Assembly (NCBI GenBank): GCA_000508305.1
Contig: CP006977.1
Location: 1,148,621 to 1,212,620 of the forward strand
DNA: 64,000 bases
Source of the DNA: Sulfolobus acidocaldarius SUSAZ
GTDB taxonomy: Archaea; Thermoproteota; Thermoprotei_A; Sulfolobales; Sulfolobaceae
Reading direction: 5' to 3'
A program made the translations under genes and the position numbers. Position 1 is the stretch's first letter, and every line of letters begins with the position of its first letter. The notes beneath the pieces are model-generated. The model had not been told where the DNA came from and ran no database searches. It worked only from the letters and a program-made list of their open reading frames with translations. This document shows, piece after piece, positions 31,515 through 43,787 of this stretch.

Positions 31515-32789
31515 ATGGTAAATAGTTTCGATATAATTCCAAAGTATTGGTATAATATAATACCCGATCTCCCAAAACCATTACCCCCACCAAGAGATCC
31601 GCAAGACGCAGAGTTCTCAAGAATTGATCTTCTAAGAAAAATCCTCCCAAAGGAGGTATTGAGGCAAGAGTTTACCATAGAAAGGTTTGTAAAGATCCCT
31701 GATGAGGTTAGGGATAGATATATAAACATAGGTAGACCTACACCACTGATTAGAGCTAGGAGATTAGAAGAGTATTTGAAAACTCCAGCAAGGATTTATT
31801 TCAAATACGAGGGCGCAACACCAACTGGTTCTCATAAGATAAATACAGCAATACCTCAAGCATATTTTGCTGCAAATGAAGGAGTTTCTCATGTTACCAC
31901 TGAAACCGGAGCTGGACAGTGGGGAACAGCAGTAGCTTTGGCTGCTTCCATGTATGATTTAGAGTCTACCATATTCATGGTCAGGGTAAGTTATGAGCAC
32001 AAACCTATGAGAAGAACTATAATGGAATTATATGGTGCTAAGGTTCATGCAAGCCCTACTGATCTGACAGAGTTTGGTAGAAAAATTCTAAAGGAGAATT
32101 CACGTCATCCTGGGTCTTTAGGCATAGCCATGAGTGAGGCAATAGAGTACGCCCTGGAAAATAATTATAGGTATTTAGTTGGAAGTGTATTAGATGTAGT
32201 AATCCTGCACCAATCCATTATAGGTATGGAGTCTATTAATCAACTTGAGGCAATAGGAGAAGAACCAGATACCATAATAGGATGTGTTGGTGGAGGAAGT
32301 AATTTTGGTGGCTTTACATATCCGTTTATTGGTACCAAGAAGGGAAAGAAGTATATAGCTGTAGGTTCCTCAGAAGTGCCTAAATTCAGTAAAGGTAAAT
32401 ATGAATATGATTTCCCAGACTCCGCTGGACTATTGCCACTGGTAAAGATGATAACTTTAGGAAAGGATTTCATTCCTCCTCCTATATATTCAGGCGGACT
32501 TAGATATCACGGAGTTGCCCCAACCCTTAGTTTACTGGTGAAGGAGAAAGTGATTGAATGGCGCGAGTATACAGAAGAGGAGATATACAATTCAGCTAAA
32601 ATCTTTATGAAGACTCAGGGTATAATTCCAGCACCTGAATCTGCTCATGCTATCAAGGCTGCAATTGATGAGGCACTAGAGGCTAAAAAAACCGATGATA
32701 AGAAGGTGATATTGGTTAACGTTAGTGGCCATGGGTTGTTAGATTTGAGCAACTATGAATCTATGAAAAATAGAGTGATGAAGAAATGA
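31515..32789 (+). CDS. trpB: Tryptophan synthase beta chain (TrpB2 type)
   Basis: PLP enzyme joining indole and serine. 424 aa, longer at the N-terminus than TrpB1, with [22 protein letters not shown] typical of TrpB2. PLP lysine K108 in [17 protein letters not shown] loop at 129-137; [11 protein letters not shown] phosphate loop. First gene of trpBADFEGC, the known Sulfolobus order. Its stop overlaps trpA (ATGA). Confidence 0.95.
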   Translation: MVNSFDIIPKYWYNIIPDLPKPLPPPRDPQDAEFSRIDLLRKILPKEVLRQEFTIERFVKIPDEVRDRYINIGRPTPLIRARRLEEYLKTPARIYFKYEGATPTGSHKINTAIPQAYFAANEGVSHVTTETGAGQWGTAVALAASMYDLESTIFMVRVSYEHKPMRRTIMELYGAKVHASPTDLTEFGRKILKENSRHPGSLGIAMSEAIEYALENNYRYLVGSVLDVVILHQSIIGMESINQLEAIGEEPDTIIGCVGGGSNFGGFTYPFIGTKKGKKYIAVGSSEVPKFSKGKYEYDFPDSAGLLPLVKMITLGKDFIPPPIYSGGLRYHGVAPTLSLLVKEKVIEWREYTEEEIYNSAKIFMKTQGIIPAPESAHAIKAAIDEALEAKKTDDKKVILVNVSGHGLLDLSNYESMKNRVMKK

Positions 32790-33526
32790 GTAAAAAGTAT
32801 CTGGTAGCCTATATGACGTTAGGCTATCCTAATGTAAATGATTTCTACGAATTCGTCGATAATGTGGAGGATTTTGGGGTAGATATTTTAGAAATTGGGA
32901 TTCCGCCAAAGTATGCTAAATATGACGGACCTGTAATAAGGAAGACATATAAAATCGTTAGTAATAATATAAGGAACTACTACGAGATACTTCATGAGGT
33001 CAAAGAGAGGATCAAAATTCCAGTTGTTATTTTAACATATCTGGAAGAGTACGTAGATAAGTTAGGAGATTTTTTACTAAAATTAAAAGAAAGTAGAGTA
33101 GATGGGGTTTTATTACCAGATTTACTGATAGATTATGTTGACGAATATGAAAAATATGTCAATTTGATAAAGAATGAAGGTATAAAAACTGTTTTGTTTA
33201 CAGCTCCCTTAATGCCGGATGACCTGATCATTAAAGCATCTAAACTAACTGATCTATTTCTTTATTACGGAGTAAGACCAACTACAGGTGTAGTTATTCC
33301 AATAAGTATTGATTCTCTAATAAATAGAATAAGAACTATGGTTCAAAGTAAGTTAATTGTAGGCTTTGGTTTGAATAGTATTGAAGATATAAAGAAAGCG
33401 ATGTCAGTAGGAGCAGACGGAATAGCCGTTGGGACATCTCTAATAGAAGAAGTTGATAAAAACGGAGTGAATGGAGCACTTGAGCTCATAAGAAAATTGA
33501 GAGGAGTGCTGGATGAATATTACTGA
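32786..33526 (+). CDS. trpA: Tryptophan synthase alpha chain
   Basis: Cleaves indole-3-glycerol phosphate to indole. 246 aa TIM barrel. The catalytic acid Glu36 (LEIGIPP) and Asp47 (YDGPVI) are kept, though the usual FSDP loop is altered to [10 protein letters not shown]. The phosphate-binding VGFGLNS and [14 protein letters not shown] are present. It overlaps trpB by 4 and trpD by 14 bases. Confidence 0.93.
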   Translation: MSKKYLVAYMTLGYPNVNDFYEFVDNVEDFGVDILEIGIPPKYAKYDGPVIRKTYKIVSNNIRNYYEILHEVKERIKIPVVILTYLEEYVDKLGDFLLKLKESRVDGVLLPDLLIDYVDEYEKYVNLIKNEGIKTVLFTAPLMPDDLIIKASKLTDLFLYYGVRPTTGVVIPISIDSLINRIRTMVQSKLIVGFGLNSIEDIKKAMSVGADGIAVGTSLIEEVDKNGVNGALELIRKLRGVLDEYY

Positions 33527-34559
33527 TTATCTAAAAAAGATTGTATTTGAGAAGAGAGATCTTTCGGCTGAAGATAGTGAAGCTATAGCTAATGCTTTAA
33601 TGAAGGGAGAAATTCCTGAGATTCAGGTTTCTGCTTTATTGGCTTCTTTAGCTATGAAGGGAGAAAGTTTTGAAGAGATAGTGGGTTTCGCAAGAGCTAT
33701 GAGAAACAACGCAATCAAGATAAGTTATCCAGAAGCTCTTGATACTGCAGGAACTGGTGGAGATGGACTAGGTACCATAAATATAAGTACTATTACGGCA
33801 ATAATTCTAAGTCAATTATTTCCGGTAGCTAAGCACGGCAATAGATCTGTGAGTGGTAAGTCAGGTAGTGCAGATGTTCTTGAAGCTCTGGGTTATAACA
33901 TAAATATTGCCCCTGAGTTAGCTAATAAGCTTATAAAAGAGAATAATTTCGTCTTTCTCTTTGCTCAAATATACCATCCAGCTATGAAAAACGTTGCGAA
34001 TGTAAGAAAGACCTTAGGCATAAGAACTATATTTAACCTCCTAGGTCCCTTAACTAATCCAGCGGGTACAAGATATCAACTAATTGGACTGTTTTCGTCT
34101 AAAGTCATGGATATAGTAGCAAGAGCAGCCTCACTATTAGATTATAAAAAAGTTTTCATATATCATGGAGAGCCAGGTATTGATGAAATTAGCCCTTATG
34201 GGTATACGACCGTTTATGAAATTACTAATGGGAAAATACAGCAATATAGACTTCATTACACTGATTTTGGTCTGAAGAGACAGATACCGATTGAAAAAAT
34301 TACTGCCACTAGTGCAAACGAGTCTGCTATAAAAATACTTAGAGGGGTTATGGGGATTGACAGTGATATTAGAGACTTTATAGGAATTAATGTTGCTGTA
34401 GGTCTCAAACTTATAGGTAAAGCGGAAGACGCTAGGGATGGATTCGAGTATGCTATGCAACTAATGGAATCCACAATTCAGCATCTAAGAAGGATTATAG
34501 AATCTAACGGTGACATTAAAAAATTTGATCAGTTAGTGAGGCAAGTTGGTAAAGGTTAA
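33513..34559 (+). CDS. trpD: Anthranilate phosphoribosyltransferase
   Basis: Adds phosphoribose to anthranilate. 348 aa: [21 protein letters not shown] loop, [42 protein letters not shown], and [11 protein letters not shown], all family hallmarks. The start overlaps trpA and its stop overlaps the TTG of trpF. Confidence 0.95.
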   Translation: MNITDYLKKIVFEKRDLSAEDSEAIANALMKGEIPEIQVSALLASLAMKGESFEEIVGFARAMRNNAIKISYPEALDTAGTGGDGLGTINISTITAIILSQLFPVAKHGNRSVSGKSGSADVLEALGYNINIAPELANKLIKENNFVFLFAQIYHPAMKNVANVRKTLGIRTIFNLLGPLTNPAGTRYQLIGLFSSKVMDIVARAASLLDYKKVFIYHGEPGIDEISPYGYTTVYEITNGKIQQYRLHYTDFGLKRQIPIEKITATSANESAIKILRGVMGIDSDIRDFIGINVAVGLKLIGKAEDARDGFEYAMQLMESTIQHLRRIIESNGDIKKFDQLVRQVGKG

Positions 34560-35145
34560 ATTCTGTGGAATAGCTAACCTGGAGGATGCAATATTGGCTG
34601 AAAAACTTGGCGCTGACTTTTTAGGGTTTGTTACTGATACGGTGAGCCCTAGATTTGTTAAGAAAGATTTTATTGGTTTTGTGAAAAGGTATGTAACAAT
34701 TCCGACTGTTGAAGTAATAGTAAAGGGAAATGTATCTGAATCAATTGATAAAACAAAGGCAGACCTAATCCAAATACATAGGGTACTAACTAGACGAGAA
34801 TTAGACGAGATTCATATGTATAGAAAGAAAGTAATACTTTATGTTCCCTCTTCGGATACGTATCAAGAATATTTCAGGAGTGTTATGAGTATGGGCTTCA
34901 ATGTATTGGTTGACTCAGAGATAAAAGGTAGCAAGGTCAATCTAGATTTAGCGAGAGGCTGGGCTAAAGAATACGAAATTGGAATAGGCGGAGGAATATC
35001 ACCAGATAACCTCCATGATTTTCTATCGATAAATCCAAAATGGATTGATGTTTCTTCAGGGATCGAGAAATACAAGGGGAAAAAGGATCCTAGTAAAATG
35101 TTAAAGATAATAGAAGGTGTTAGAAAGTGGAAGTATACCCAATAA
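34546..35145 (+). CDS. trpF: Phosphoribosylanthranilate isomerase
   Basis: TIM-barrel enzyme of the third Trp step. 199 aa: [23 protein letters not shown], and the [15 protein letters not shown] phosphate site. The TTG at 34546 overlaps trpD by 14 bases. Slightly short, as in other Sulfolobus TrpF proteins. Confidence 0.93.
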   Translation: MVKVKFCGIANLEDAILAEKLGADFLGFVTDTVSPRFVKKDFIGFVKRYVTIPTVEVIVKGNVSESIDKTKADLIQIHRVLTRRELDEIHMYRKKVILYVPSSDTYQEYFRSVMSMGFNVLVDSEIKGSKVNLDLARGWAKEYEIGIGGGISPDNLHDFLSINPKWIDVSSGIEKYKGKKDPSKMLKIIEGVRKWKYTQ

Positions 35146-36425
35146 CTGCTTTTGCTCAACCTAATGAAGTCTTTAGTTGTATAAAGAAAGATGAAGACTT
35201 TGCGGTTCTATTAGAGAGTGGCTCAGGTCCCCAATACAAATCAAGATATAGCATGATTGGTTGGGGTAGAAGGGGCTACGTATCTCTGTATAATAACAAA
35301 AGTTCAGGAGATATAGTCAAGGAGTTCTATGATCCAATAGAGGTTTTATCAGAATTTTTAAATAAGGCACCGAGCCTTAATGTTCCAGGTAAGTTCAAAG
35401 GAGGAATATTTGGATATATGGGTTATGATGGAGTTAGATATTGGGAAACTATTAAGGATTTGAAGCCTGAGCCTGAGAAATGGCCCTATGCAGAGTTTTT
35501 CATCCCTCAAAATATAATAGTTTATGATCATGCAGAGGGGAAAGTATATCTAGATGGCGACTTACCTACTAAGTATAATTGTATATCATCAGACGAAACA
35601 AAATTTTCATATTATGAAGAATCCCTAAAGAAAGAAGAATTTGAGGGGATAGTGAAAGAAGCATTAGACTATATAAGGCGCGGATATATCTTTCAGGTGG
35701 TTCTTTCTAGGTTTTATAAGTACATATATAATGGAGATTTGATGAGGTTTTACAATAATTTAAGAAAAGTTAATCCTTCTCCTTATATGTTTTACATGAA
35801 ATTCATGGATAGGGAGATAATTGGTTCGAGCCCTGAGACTCTATTTAGTGTTCAGGGAGGAGTAGTAGAAACATATCCTATTGCCGGATCCAGACCTAGA
35901 GGTAAAACATTGGAGGAAGATTTAGAACTAGAAAGGGATTTATTATCATCAGAAAAAGAAAGAGCTGAACATCTTATGCTGGTTGATTTAGCACGAAATG
36001 ATATAGGCAAAGTTTGTTATATGGGTTCTGTCAGAGTTCCTGAGTTTATGTATGTTGAAAAGTATGCATATGTTCAACATATAGTTAGTAAAGTGGTTGG
36101 TACTTTGAGAAAGAATCTAACTTCTTTTGATGTCTTGAAATCAACTTTTCCTGCGGGTACGGTCAGTGGTGCACCAAAACCTATGGCCATGAATCTTATT
36201 GAATTGTTTGAGCATTATAAGAGAGGTCCATATGCTGGAGGCGTAGGGTTTTTCTCGTCTAATGGTGATGCAGAATTTGCAATAACTATAAGAAGCGCCT
36301 TTGTAAATAAGGATATTATAAGAATTCAAGCAGGTGCTGGCATAGTTTATGATTCTGTTCCTGAAATGGAATATTTTGAAACTGAGCATAAGATGAGAGC
36401 CTTGAAAGTTGCAATGGGGGTGTAA
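35127..36425 (+). CDS. trpE: Anthranilate synthase component I
   Basis: Makes anthranilate from chorismate with ammonia from TrpG. 432 aa. The Trp feedback motif LLESGSG is near the N-terminus (29-35); the chorismate core has [38 protein letters not shown], and [21 protein letters not shown] start inside the end of trpF. Feedback inhibition by tryptophan is expected. Confidence 0.95.
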   Translation: MEVYPITAFAQPNEVFSCIKKDEDFAVLLESGSGPQYKSRYSMIGWGRRGYVSLYNNKSSGDIVKEFYDPIEVLSEFLNKAPSLNVPGKFKGGIFGYMGYDGVRYWETIKDLKPEPEKWPYAEFFIPQNIIVYDHAEGKVYLDGDLPTKYNCISSDETKFSYYEESLKKEEFEGIVKEALDYIRRGYIFQVVLSRFYKYIYNGDLMRFYNNLRKVNPSPYMFYMKFMDREIIGSSPETLFSVQGGVVETYPIAGSRPRGKTLEEDLELERDLLSSEKERAEHLMLVDLARNDIGKVCYMGSVRVPEFMYVEKYAYVQHIVSKVVGTLRKNLTSFDVLKSTFPAGTVSGAPKPMAMNLIELFEHYKRGPYAGGVGFFSSNGDAEFAITIRSAFVNKDIIRIQAGAGIVYDSVPEMEYFETEHKMRALKVAMGV

Positions 36426-37011
36426 AATTACGGACATAACGTTGATAATTGATAACTACGATAGTTTTGTATACAATATAGCTCAGCTTATAGGTGAACT
36501 TGGTAGTTATCCGATAGTTATAAGAAATGACGAAATAACACTAAAGGGAGTTGAAAGATTAAATCCTGATAGAATTGTTATATCTCCAGGTCCTGGTTCT
36601 CCAGATAAAAAAGAGGATATAGGAATTGTTAATGATGTGATTAAATACTTAGGCAGAAGAATTCCTATCCTTGGGATATGTTTAGGTCATCAAGCTATCG
36701 GATTTACCTTCGGTACAGTTATAAGGAGAGCAAAAACGATTTATCATGGGAAGATAAGCAAAATAGTACATTCTTCTTCCTCTACACTATATGATGGGAT
36801 TCCGAATCGTTTTGAAGCAACTAGATATCATAGTTTAGTTATTGATAACGTAAAGGAACCTTTAGTTATTGATGCGTATTCGGAAGAAGATAAGGAGATT
36901 ATGGGAGTGCATCATATTGAATACAGGATCTATGGAGTTCAGTTTCATCCTGAGAGTGTGGGAACAGGATATGGTAGGAGAATATTTTATAACTTTCTGA
37001 ATAAAGTGTAA
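36409..37011 (+). CDS. trpG: Anthranilate synthase component II (glutamine amidotransferase)
   Basis: Supplies ammonia to TrpE. Class I amidotransferase triad: Cys in [10 protein letters not shown], His and Glu in YGVQFHPES. The start is uncertain. TTG 36409 overlaps trpE and adds MQWGCK. Homologues begin just before [10 protein letters not shown], which would need ATT 36427, directly after the trpE stop, or TTG 36442. The coordinates use the TTG at 36409. Confidence 0.92.
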   Translation: MQWGCKITDITLIIDNYDSFVYNIAQLIGELGSYPIVIRNDEITLKGVERLNPDRIVISPGPGSPDKKEDIGIVNDVIKYLGRRIPILGICLGHQAIGFTFGTVIRRAKTIYHGKISKIVHSSSSTLYDGIPNRFEATRYHSLVIDNVKEPLVIDAYSEEDKEIMGVHHIEYRIYGVQFHPESVGTGYGRRIFYNFLNKV

Positions 37012-37016
37012 ACTTG

Positions 37017-37763
37017 ATGCCGAGATTTCTAAGTGGTTGGTTAGCTGATGTTGTACAAGTCTCCCTCTCTCGACCTAAAATAGAAAAGGTAAGAGATAGA
37101 CCTATCTTCTCCTTAAAAAAAAGTATAATTTCTGCTAAGAATTCAGGATTAAATCCTATAATAGCAGAATATAAAAGAAGGTCTCCCTCTGGGATAAATG
37201 TAGATATTAACATTATAGAATATGTAAGATTTATGGAGAATAATGGCGTGATAGGAATAAGTGTTTTAACAGAAGAAAAGTTCTTTAACGGTAGTTATAA
37301 TGACCTGGAACTAGTTGCAAAGAATGTGAAATTACCCATACTAATGAAAGATTTTGTAGTTAGTGAAAAACAAATAGATTCTGCATATAATATAGGAGCA
37401 GATGTTATATTATTAATAGCAAAAATATTGACGGAGAGAGAGCTAGTCAGTTTATATAAGTATGCTAAATCTTATGGACTAGAGGCAATAGTAGAAGTAT
37501 CAGACGAGGAGGACTTAGATGTAGCTTTAAGAGGTAATTATGATTTCATAGGGGTAAATGCAAGAAATCTTAATTCACTGGAAGTAAGTTTAGATAGAAC
37601 TAAAAAATTACTTCAAATGATACCTAAGGATAGATTAAAAATAGCTGAAAGCGGTATTAGTACCAGACAAGACATTGAGGAACTCAAAGCTTCCGGTGCA
37701 GACGCTTTCCTCATAGGTACATCCTTATTAAAGGATCAGAATAAAATAAAGGAGTTGATTTAA
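37017..37763 (+). CDS. trpC: Indole-3-glycerol phosphate synthase
   Basis: Ring closure step of Trp synthesis. 248 aa from ATG 37017 ([14 protein letters not shown]), which matches the start of the S. solfataricus enzyme better than TTG 37014. Catalytic region [31 protein letters not shown], and ESGIST phosphate site. Last trp gene; the aminotransferase follows after 11 bases. Confidence 0.95.
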   Translation: MPRFLSGWLADVVQVSLSRPKIEKVRDRPIFSLKKSIISAKNSGLNPIIAEYKRRSPSGINVDINIIEYVRFMENNGVIGISVLTEEKFFNGSYNDLELVAKNVKLPILMKDFVVSEKQIDSAYNIGADVILLIAKILTERELVSLYKYAKSYGLEAIVEVSDEEDLDVALRGNYDFIGVNARNLNSLEVSLDRTKKLLQMIPKDRLKIAESGISTRQDIEELKASGADAFLIGTSLLKDQNKIKELI

Positions 37764-37774
37764 TACTTATACTG

Positions 37775-38977
37775 ATGAGCTTAGATAATTTCTCTAAAGG
37801 AGCTTTAGCCATATCAGGCGAGACTACACTGTTATATCAAGATATAGCTAGGAGTGTTCAAAAGGAGAAAGGAATAAAAATCGTCAACTTTGGCATAGGT
37901 CAGCCAGATTTTCCTACATTCCAAAAGATAAGAGATGAAGCTAAAAAAGCTCTTGATGGTGGTTTTACTGCTTATACTTCAGCATATGGTATTGACGAGT
38001 TAAGAGCTAAAATAGCAAGTTTTCTCAGTAGTAAATACAATACTAATATATCCAGCAAGGAAGTTATTATAACTCCTGGAGCTAAAGTATCTTTATATCT
38101 AGCATTTCTACTGTACGTAAACCCAGGTGACGAAGTTATAATATTTGATCCTTCCTATTACTCCTATCCTGAAGTAGTCAAGATGTTAGGTGGAAAACCT
38201 GTTTATGTTAAGATGAAGTGGAGAGAAGATACAGGATTTTCCCTTAATCTCAATGATCTTGAGAACAAAATTACTGACAAAACGAAGATGATAGTACTAA
38301 ATAATCCCCATAATCCTACCGGAATGGTATTTGATCCTAAAGAGATAGATCAGTTGATAGAAATAGCTAAATCTAAAAATCTGATAGTCCTATCGGACGA
38401 GATATACGACTATTTTGTTTATGAAGGGAAGATGAGAAGTGTACTCGAGGATCCAGACTGGAAAAACTTCAGCATATATGTTAATGGGTTTAGTAAAACC
38501 TTTTCCATGACTGGTTGGAGATTAGGATATGTAGTAGCTAAAGAAAGCGTAATAAAGAAAATGTCTGAGATTGCTGCTAATGTTTATACATGTCCAACAA
38601 GTTTCGCTCAAAAAGCAGCTGTGTCTGCCTTTGATACGTTTGATGACGTAAAGAAAATGATAGATACATTTAAGAAAAGAAGGGATGTGATGTATTCTGA
38701 ATTAAAGAAAATTAAGGGAATACAGGTTAATAAGAGTCAGGGAGCTTTCTATATGTTTCCATATCTGGGCGAAATTCTGAGAAAGAGTGGTATGTCCACA
38801 AAAGATTTCTCTGTTAATCTAATTAAAGAAAAAGGAGTAGTAACTATTCCAGGAGAAGTGTTTCCATTAGATGCAGGTAAAGAGTTTGTAAGGTTAAGTT
38901 TTGCTGTCGACGAAAATGTTATTAAGGAAGGCGTTCAAAGAATGAGCGAGTTCATAAATCAGTTGATGAGAAGTTAA
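37775..38977 (+). CDS. aspC: Class I aminotransferase (aspartate aminotransferase-like)
   Basis: 400 aa, fold-type I PLP enzyme, I-gamma subgroup. PLP lysine K241 in [23 protein letters not shown] (176-183); [11 protein letters not shown]-terminal Arg in EFVRLSFA binds the substrate carboxylate. S. solfataricus aspartate aminotransferase has this pattern. Being 11 bases behind trpC, it may be part of the operon and could also use aromatic substrates. Specificity is inference. Confidence 0.88.
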   Translation: MSLDNFSKGALAISGETTLLYQDIARSVQKEKGIKIVNFGIGQPDFPTFQKIRDEAKKALDGGFTAYTSAYGIDELRAKIASFLSSKYNTNISSKEVIITPGAKVSLYLAFLLYVNPGDEVIIFDPSYYSYPEVVKMLGGKPVYVKMKWREDTGFSLNLNDLENKITDKTKMIVLNNPHNPTGMVFDPKEIDQLIEIAKSKNLIVLSDEIYDYFVYEGKMRSVLEDPDWKNFSIYVNGFSKTFSMTGWRLGYVVAKESVIKKMSEIAANVYTCPTSFAQKAAVSAFDTFDDVKKMIDTFKKRRDVMYSELKKIKGIQVNKSQGAFYMFPYLGEILRKSGMSTKDFSVNLIKEKGVVTIPGEVFPLDAGKEFVRLSFAVDENVIKEGVQRMSEFINQLMRS

Positions 38978-38993
38978 AAAGCGATGGATGAGC

Positions 38994-41438
38994 TTAACTC
39001 CCATGGTCTGATAATAGCTCTACTTTTATTTCATTATTTTCTTGATAAATAATATCAATTAATTTCAAGGTTTTCTTTAGATCTTCTTCTATTATTTTTA
39101 TTTTTGCAATGAAATCATCAGGTCCATAAATTTTAACCGAAATTGGAGTAGGTATAGCTAACCTATTTTGTATTTTAAGTGTCCTTATTGCTGAAGTTGC
39201 TTTTTTGATATATTCTCCTAATTTCTGTGCTTCTCTATCATCCTCTAAATCACTTATATCAGGTAAGTTCTCTAGGGTTATACTCATCTTATCACCGTAA
39301 AGTCTTTCGTACATTTCTTCAGTTATGTGGGGAGCAATAGGATATAGTAAGATAAGTAGGTCTTTGATTATTCTGCTTAATGTATATATTGCTGACTCAT
39401 CCTCCATAAATAACCTGTGTTTTATTAGTTCTAAGTACTCATCTGCAATAGTTTCCCAGAAATAAGAATATATGGACTCAACCACAATGTAGAAGTCATA
39501 GTTTCTATATGCCTCTATAGATTGCTGTACAAATTTCTTATGTTCCTGAAGGATCCATTTATCTATTTCATGTATTTTACTTGGTTTGTTTACCTTCTTT
39601 TTACCTATGAATGGATAAGATAATCTACCTGCATTCCATAGCTTCTGAAGTAGTAGCTTTTTAGATTTTACAGTATCCCATTTAAATGGGAAGTCGTCTC
39701 CTATTTTCGCATCAAGTAATGTTAACCTTATTGCATCAGCTCCATACTCGTCAACCTTATCTAAGGGACTAACTACATTACCCTTACTCTTACTCATTCT
39801 TGTTCCGTCTGGTCCTAAAACTTGACCGTTAATTAAGACTTCTTTGAAAGGTATGTTCCCTGCAAGGGCTAGAGTCCTATAATAGGTATAAAATAACCAT
39901 GTTCTTATTATATCAGTGCCCTGCAGTCTCAAGGACGATGGAAATGTCTTTGTAAATCTACTTTTATCATCATAAAATCCTGTCAAATACAATACTGTAA
40001 CACTGGAGTCTACCCAGACATCAGCAACATCTTTAACAGGTTTTAAATCTAATCCACAATGTGGGCATTTCTCTATGGGTGGATTTACTTTACTGGGATC
40101 TATTGGTAGCACTTCCTCTGAGGCAGGTATTAAATGCCCATTATCACAATACCAGAATGGTATTGGTGTACCGTAGACTCTTTGTCTACTAATGTTCCAG
40201 TCCCATTCAAGATTTTTTATCCATTCCTCAAGGTAATAGCTCATTCTCTGTGGGGTAAATTTCATTTTCTTATAATCTTCTAGCAGTTTATTCCTCCACT
40301 CTAATACTTTTATGTAGATTTGCTTCTTTATCAAGAACTCTATGGGAGATAAACAATCACTTCTTTCCGTATGAGCCAAAACATTATGAGTTATTTTCTC
40401 TACTTTTATCAGATAACCTTTTTCTTTTAATATTTCAATAATTTTTTTCCTAGCCTCTTTAACTGTTAATCCATCCAGCAACCCGTTAGTATTTTTGATC
40501 TTTCCCTTATCATCTACGACTTCATAAACAGGTAACCTATACGTTAATTGCCAACGGATATCCTGAGGATCTCCGTATGTACTTATCATTACAGCTCCAG
40601 TTCCAAATGTCATCTCAACAGCCTTATCTGCAATTATACTGATTTCCTTGTCAAAGATCGGTATTTTGACTTTTCTGCCTACTAAAGACTTATATCTTTC
40701 ATCATCAGGGTTTACAGCCACTGCTTGAGTTGCTCCTAACAGTTCTGGTCTAGTCGTAGCTATAGTAACTCCTCCTTCACCATCTACAAATGGGAAAAGT
40801 ATGTAAGCTAATACTCCATCTTCTTCTTTGTATCCTACTTCACTTTGTGCTAACGCTGTTTCACATTTAGGGCACCAATAGACCGGTCCTTCTCTCATTT
40901 CCACTAAACCCATTTTGTGCATATCTATCAAACTTTTTTGTATGATTCTTCTATATTTGCTCTCGTAGGTTCTATATTCAAACCTCTCCCATTCTGCTCT
41001 GTATCCTAATCTGATCATTGCTGTTCTCATACTTCTTATCATATCTTCAGTCCATTCTATACATTTTTTCAGAAATAATTCTCTGTTTTCTTTCGGTATT
41101 TTTAGTTTGTATTGTACTTTTAATTCTGTAGGCAAGCCCTGTGTATCCCAACCTTGAGGCAACAGAACGTTATAACCCTCAAGTCTCTTAAACCTACCAA
41201 TGGTATCTGAGATAGTAACCCAATACGCATGACCCATGTGAAGTTCTCCGCTCGTAAATGGAGGTGGAGTATCTATTACAAATACAGGAGATTTTTCATC
41301 TTCGTCTCTAAATCGAAAAACTTTTTCCCAAAACTCTTTGGTCATCCATAAATTTTGCCATTTTAGTTCGATCCCCTTAGGATCATAATGTTTAGGCCAT
41401 TCCTCAAGTTTCTTGTTTATCTCGTCTTGAGATAACAT
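38994..41438 (-). CDS. valS: Valyl-tRNA synthetase
   Basis: Class I synthetase with editing domain. ATG 41438 gives [20 protein letters not shown], the start seen in Sulfolobus homologues; the frame extends 17 codons further upstream but that would cross the promoter. Motifs: [17 protein letters not shown] (HIGH), zinc-like WCPKCETAL and [13 protein letters not shown] editing site, [13 protein letters not shown] (KMSKS). 814 aa. Leaderless mRNA predicted from the shared TATA at 41461. Confidence 0.95.
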   Translation of the reverse strand: MLSQDEINKKLEEWPKHYDPKGIELKWQNLWMTKEFWEKVFRFRDEDEKSPVFVIDTPPPFTSGELHMGHAYWVTISDTIGRFKRLEGYNVLLPQGWDTQGLPTELKVQYKLKIPKENRELFLKKCIEWTEDMIRSMRTAMIRLGYRAEWERFEYRTYESKYRRIIQKSLIDMHKMGLVEMREGPVYWCPKCETALAQSEVGYKEEDGVLAYILFPFVDGEGGVTIATTRPELLGATQAVAVNPDDERYKSLVGRKVKIPIFDKEISIIADKAVEMTFGTGAVMISTYGDPQDIRWQLTYRLPVYEVVDDKGKIKNTNGLLDGLTVKEARKKIIEILKEKGYLIKVEKITHNVLAHTERSDCLSPIEFLIKKQIYIKVLEWRNKLLEDYKKMKFTPQRMSYYLEEWIKNLEWDWNISRQRVYGTPIPFWYCDNGHLIPASEEVLPIDPSKVNPPIEKCPHCGLDLKPVKDVADVWVDSSVTVLYLTGFYDDKSRFTKTFPSSLRLQGTDIIRTWLFYTYYRTLALAGNIPFKEVLINGQVLGPDGTRMSKSKGNVVSPLDKVDEYGADAIRLTLLDAKIGDDFPFKWDTVKSKKLLLQKLWNAGRLSYPFIGKKKVNKPSKIHEIDKWILQEHKKFVQQSIEAYRNYDFYIVVESIYSYFWETIADEYLELIKHRLFMEDESAIYTLSRIIKDLLILLYPIAPHITEEMYERLYGDKMSITLENLPDISDLEDDREAQKLGEYIKKATSAIRTLKIQNRLAIPTPISVKIYGPDDFIAKIKIIEEDLKKTLKLIDIIYQENNEIKVELLSDHGS

Positions 41439-41460
41439 TGATAAAAACTTAGTATAGTAG

Positions 41461-41468
41461 CTTATAAG
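41461..41468. promoter_or_regulatory. Palindromic TATA element between valS and the reductase gene
   Basis: CTTATAAG is a perfect palindrome centred at 41464.5. The valS ATG (41438) is 26.5 bases away on one side and the GTG of the next gene (41490) 25.5 bases away on the other, so one element could direct two leaderless transcripts. Confidence 0.65.
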
Positions 41469-41489
41469 TTCTAACGCAGAAATAGTCAT

Positions 41490-42479
41490 GTGCTTAAAAT
41501 TGCAATATTAGGTGGAGGAGTCTCAGGATCATTATTAGCTTATCTCATTAAAAAATATACCAATAATTATGTTAAGATTTTTGATATCAAAGATAGGTAC
41601 ATAAAGCCTTGTGGAGATATCGTACCTAATGTTTTCGAACCTCCTAATTCGTGGCCTAGGAAGTACGATATAAAGAGGTTCGCATTTTATCTAGATGGCG
41701 AGAGAGTTTACGACATTCAGTATAGGAGTACTAAATGGATAGTAATTGATAAGTGGAAATGGATCAATGATATGAGGAAAGAAGTGGATTTCTCGTATGT
41801 TGGTAATTTTAATGGAAAAGAGTTTGATATGACAATAGACTCAAAAGGTCCATACGATTTAGATAGAAAAGTTGTTTACACAACCAGAGTTCTTCTTAAA
41901 ACCGATAAATTTGATGATGAGGCAGTAATTGAATTTAATACGAAATACACTGGATTTTATTGGATATTTCCATCTGAAGACGGAGTTTATAACATAGGTG
42001 CAGGTTTCATTGAAGATAAAAATTCTAGAGATTTAACGTTAAAATATATAAAAGAGAAATTGGGTGATAGGGAATACAAAATAATGGATATAAGAGGTGC
42101 CCCAATATCGATTTCTCCTATTCATGAAACGAATTATAAGATAGGAGAAGCTAGGGGTTTGTTATTCCCATTGAGTGGTGAAGGAATAAGACCTTCTGCA
42201 ATTTCAGCAGTAAAAGCGTTTGAGGCTATTAAGAATGGGAAAGATTTTAACAAATATCTATCAGAAGAACTTAAAAAAATACATGACGCAATTTCTGTTC
42301 AACACATGTTTCTAAAGTTATATCTTAACTCATCGCTTTCTCTAAGGAAGCAATTTTTAAGATTGTTTTTTAAGAACGAGATTCTAATAGATGCATATCT
42401 AGAGGATAAAATAACTTTTGAGGGGATAGCAGAATCTGTGAGGTCGATAAAAGGTGGAAGTTTACTTAGAAAACTCTAG
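41490..42479 (+). CDS. FAD-dependent reductase of the geranylgeranyl reductase family
   Basis: 329 aa. FAD Rossmann motif [15 protein letters not shown] at the N-terminus, the family stretch [21 protein letters not shown], and [14 protein letters not shown] near the FAD pyrophosphate. It may saturate isoprenoid lipid or quinone side chains; the substrate is not evident. GTG start with leaderless mRNA. The next gene overlaps by 26 bases. Confidence 0.75.
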   Translation: MLKIAILGGGVSGSLLAYLIKKYTNNYVKIFDIKDRYIKPCGDIVPNVFEPPNSWPRKYDIKRFAFYLDGERVYDIQYRSTKWIVIDKWKWINDMRKEVDFSYVGNFNGKEFDMTIDSKGPYDLDRKVVYTTRVLLKTDKFDDEAVIEFNTKYTGFYWIFPSEDGVYNIGAGFIEDKNSRDLTLKYIKEKLGDREYKIMDIRGAPISISPIHETNYKIGEARGLLFPLSGEGIRPSAISAVKAFEAIKNGKDFNKYLSEELKKIHDAISVQHMFLKLYLNSSLSLRKQFLRLFFKNEILIDAYLEDKITFEGIAESVRSIKGGSLLRKL

Positions 42480-42846
42480 TAGTAAATCTGGTAAACATGC
42501 GATAAGAACTCTATTATTTAAAGTAGAAGGAGAGAATATAGTAGAGGTTAAGGAGATAAAAGTAAAATCTAAACTCAATCCAGTTTACAAGAACGGAACT
42601 CGTCAATTAGTGATAATACCCGATAAGGGAACTTTTATACAGTTAATGTTTATAAAGAATGTTTATGGCAGGGTAAAAGGGAAGGCATATGTTTATAATG
42701 ATGGTAGGACTGTTCTAGAGATGAATTATCGTAAACTTAAACTTAAAATCGTATCAGGAAATCCTGCTTACGCAGATTATGTAAGAAAGATTTTTGAGAA
42801 ATTAAAGATACCTATCAAGAGAGTTAATGTAAAGTTGGTGAGCTAA
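42454..42846 (+). CDS. Hypothetical protein, 130 aa
   Basis: Not recognised. Basic, strand-rich protein ([25 protein letters not shown], then [23 protein letters not shown]) with a helical C-terminus. GTG start within the reductase gene; its stop overlaps the next ATG by one base. Co-transcribed with the reductase. Confidence 0.6.
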   Translation: MEVYLENSSSKSGKHAIRTLLFKVEGENIVEVKEIKVKSKLNPVYKNGTRQLVIIPDKGTFIQLMFIKNVYGRVKGKAYVYNDGRTVLEMNYRKLKLKIVSGNPAYADYVRKIFEKLKIPIKRVNVKLVS

Positions 42847-43166
42847 TGTTTGAATTAGAATATAAAATTCTACCTCCTAACGCAGAGTATGTTATGTCGG
42901 CTACGGTCATTGATATCGTAGAAAAAGAGTTAATGGATCTTTGTAGTGTGGTGAGAACAGGTGGTTCTTTAGTATGTTCTCCTTCTGATGATTCTTTGAT
43001 AGTCGTTTTTACAATTTTTAATCAGTTGAGAAAACTGGAAATACATGTCAGATTTTCCTCTACTAATGCAAAAAAACTAGCAGAGTTAATAAATGAGGTA
43101 TCATCTAAGCTGAAAAGTAAAGGTTATCTTATAACTTTATCAATCTCCTCTAATATTTTACCATAA
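42846..43166 (+). CDS. Hypothetical protein, 106 aa
   Basis: Not recognised. An alpha/beta protein (FELEYKILPPNAEYVMSATVIDIVEKELMDL, then LRKLEIHVRFSSTNAKKLAELINE). Third gene of the reductase transcript. Its 3' end overlaps the convergent gene by 43 bases. Confidence 0.6.
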   Translation: MFELEYKILPPNAEYVMSATVIDIVEKELMDLCSVVRTGGSLVCSPSDDSLIVVFTIFNQLRKLEIHVRFSSTNAKKLAELINEVSSKLKSKGYLITLSISSNILP

Positions 43167-43456
43167 ATCTCCTCTAGATTTTCAAAATTAGTTTCTTTCA
43201 ATTTACCAATTACGTTGCAAACATAAATATTTATTCTAGTTTTACACACTACTAATCTTAATATCTTAAATTCATTTGTTTCTATATTCATGTCAATATA
43301 GGCGATCTTATTATACTGTGTAAAGTTGAGTTTCTTAATAAAATCTTGATTTCGAATAACTATATTGCTATCAGCGTAAAACAAGTCATTATTCAATATA
43401 AAAATATTTTTACCTTCTATTTGAGTCTTAAATTGCACTGACAAGTTCAGTACCAC
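43124..43456 (-). CDS. Hypothetical protein, 110 aa
   Basis: Not recognised. Strand-rich (KNIFILNNDLFYADSNIVIRN), no cysteine pairs forming a ribbon. Start unclear: GTG 43456 overlaps the zinc-ribbon gene by 29 bases, GTG 43438 by 11. Tail-to-tail overlap with the gene at 42846. Confidence 0.5.
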   Translation of the reverse strand: MVLNLSVQFKTQIEGKNIFILNNDLFYADSNIVIRNQDFIKKLNFTQYNKIAYIDMNIETNEFKILRLVVCKTRINIYVCNVIGKLKETNFENLEEIYGKILEEIDKVIR

Positions 43457-43646
43457 AGTATGGGCACTTTTTCTTTAATCCCCTAGCATCTGCTTCGCAG
43501 AAGAATGCGTTATACTTCTTTTCACATTTAGGACATTTGTAGACTAAGTCCGTTCCTATTCTTATTTTCCTATTACATATTCTGCAGTATACTGTAAACC
43601 AGCCTGAATGTCCGTAAGAGTTACTTCCCCTTAATCTAATACTCAT
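43428..43646 (-). CDS. Small zinc-ribbon protein, 72 aa
   Basis: Three CxxC pairs (CRICNRK, CPKCEKKY, CPYCGTE) plus a single Cys in NAFFCEADARGLKK fit zinc ribbons. A minus-strand TATA ACATATATATC at about 43664-43674 lies upstream. Role unknown. First gene of a two-gene unit. Confidence 0.65.
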   Translation of the reverse strand: MSIRLRGSNSYGHSGWFTVYCRICNRKIRIGTDLVYKCPKCEKKYNAFFCEADARGLKKKCPYCGTELVSAI

Positions 43647-43787
43647 GTGATATCAATGAGAGATAGAGATATATATGTTTATCCTCAGGAAACTTATAAT
43701 TTACGTTTCATAATTCACATAAAAGTTAATTTAACAGTCTTTTCGTAGGCGCAATATCTTGTTACATAAAAATCGGATTATTATAAC

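Noticed and set aside
41439-41489. 17-residue extension of ValRS
   Set aside because: It would span the divergent promoter; homologues start at the Met encoded at 41438.
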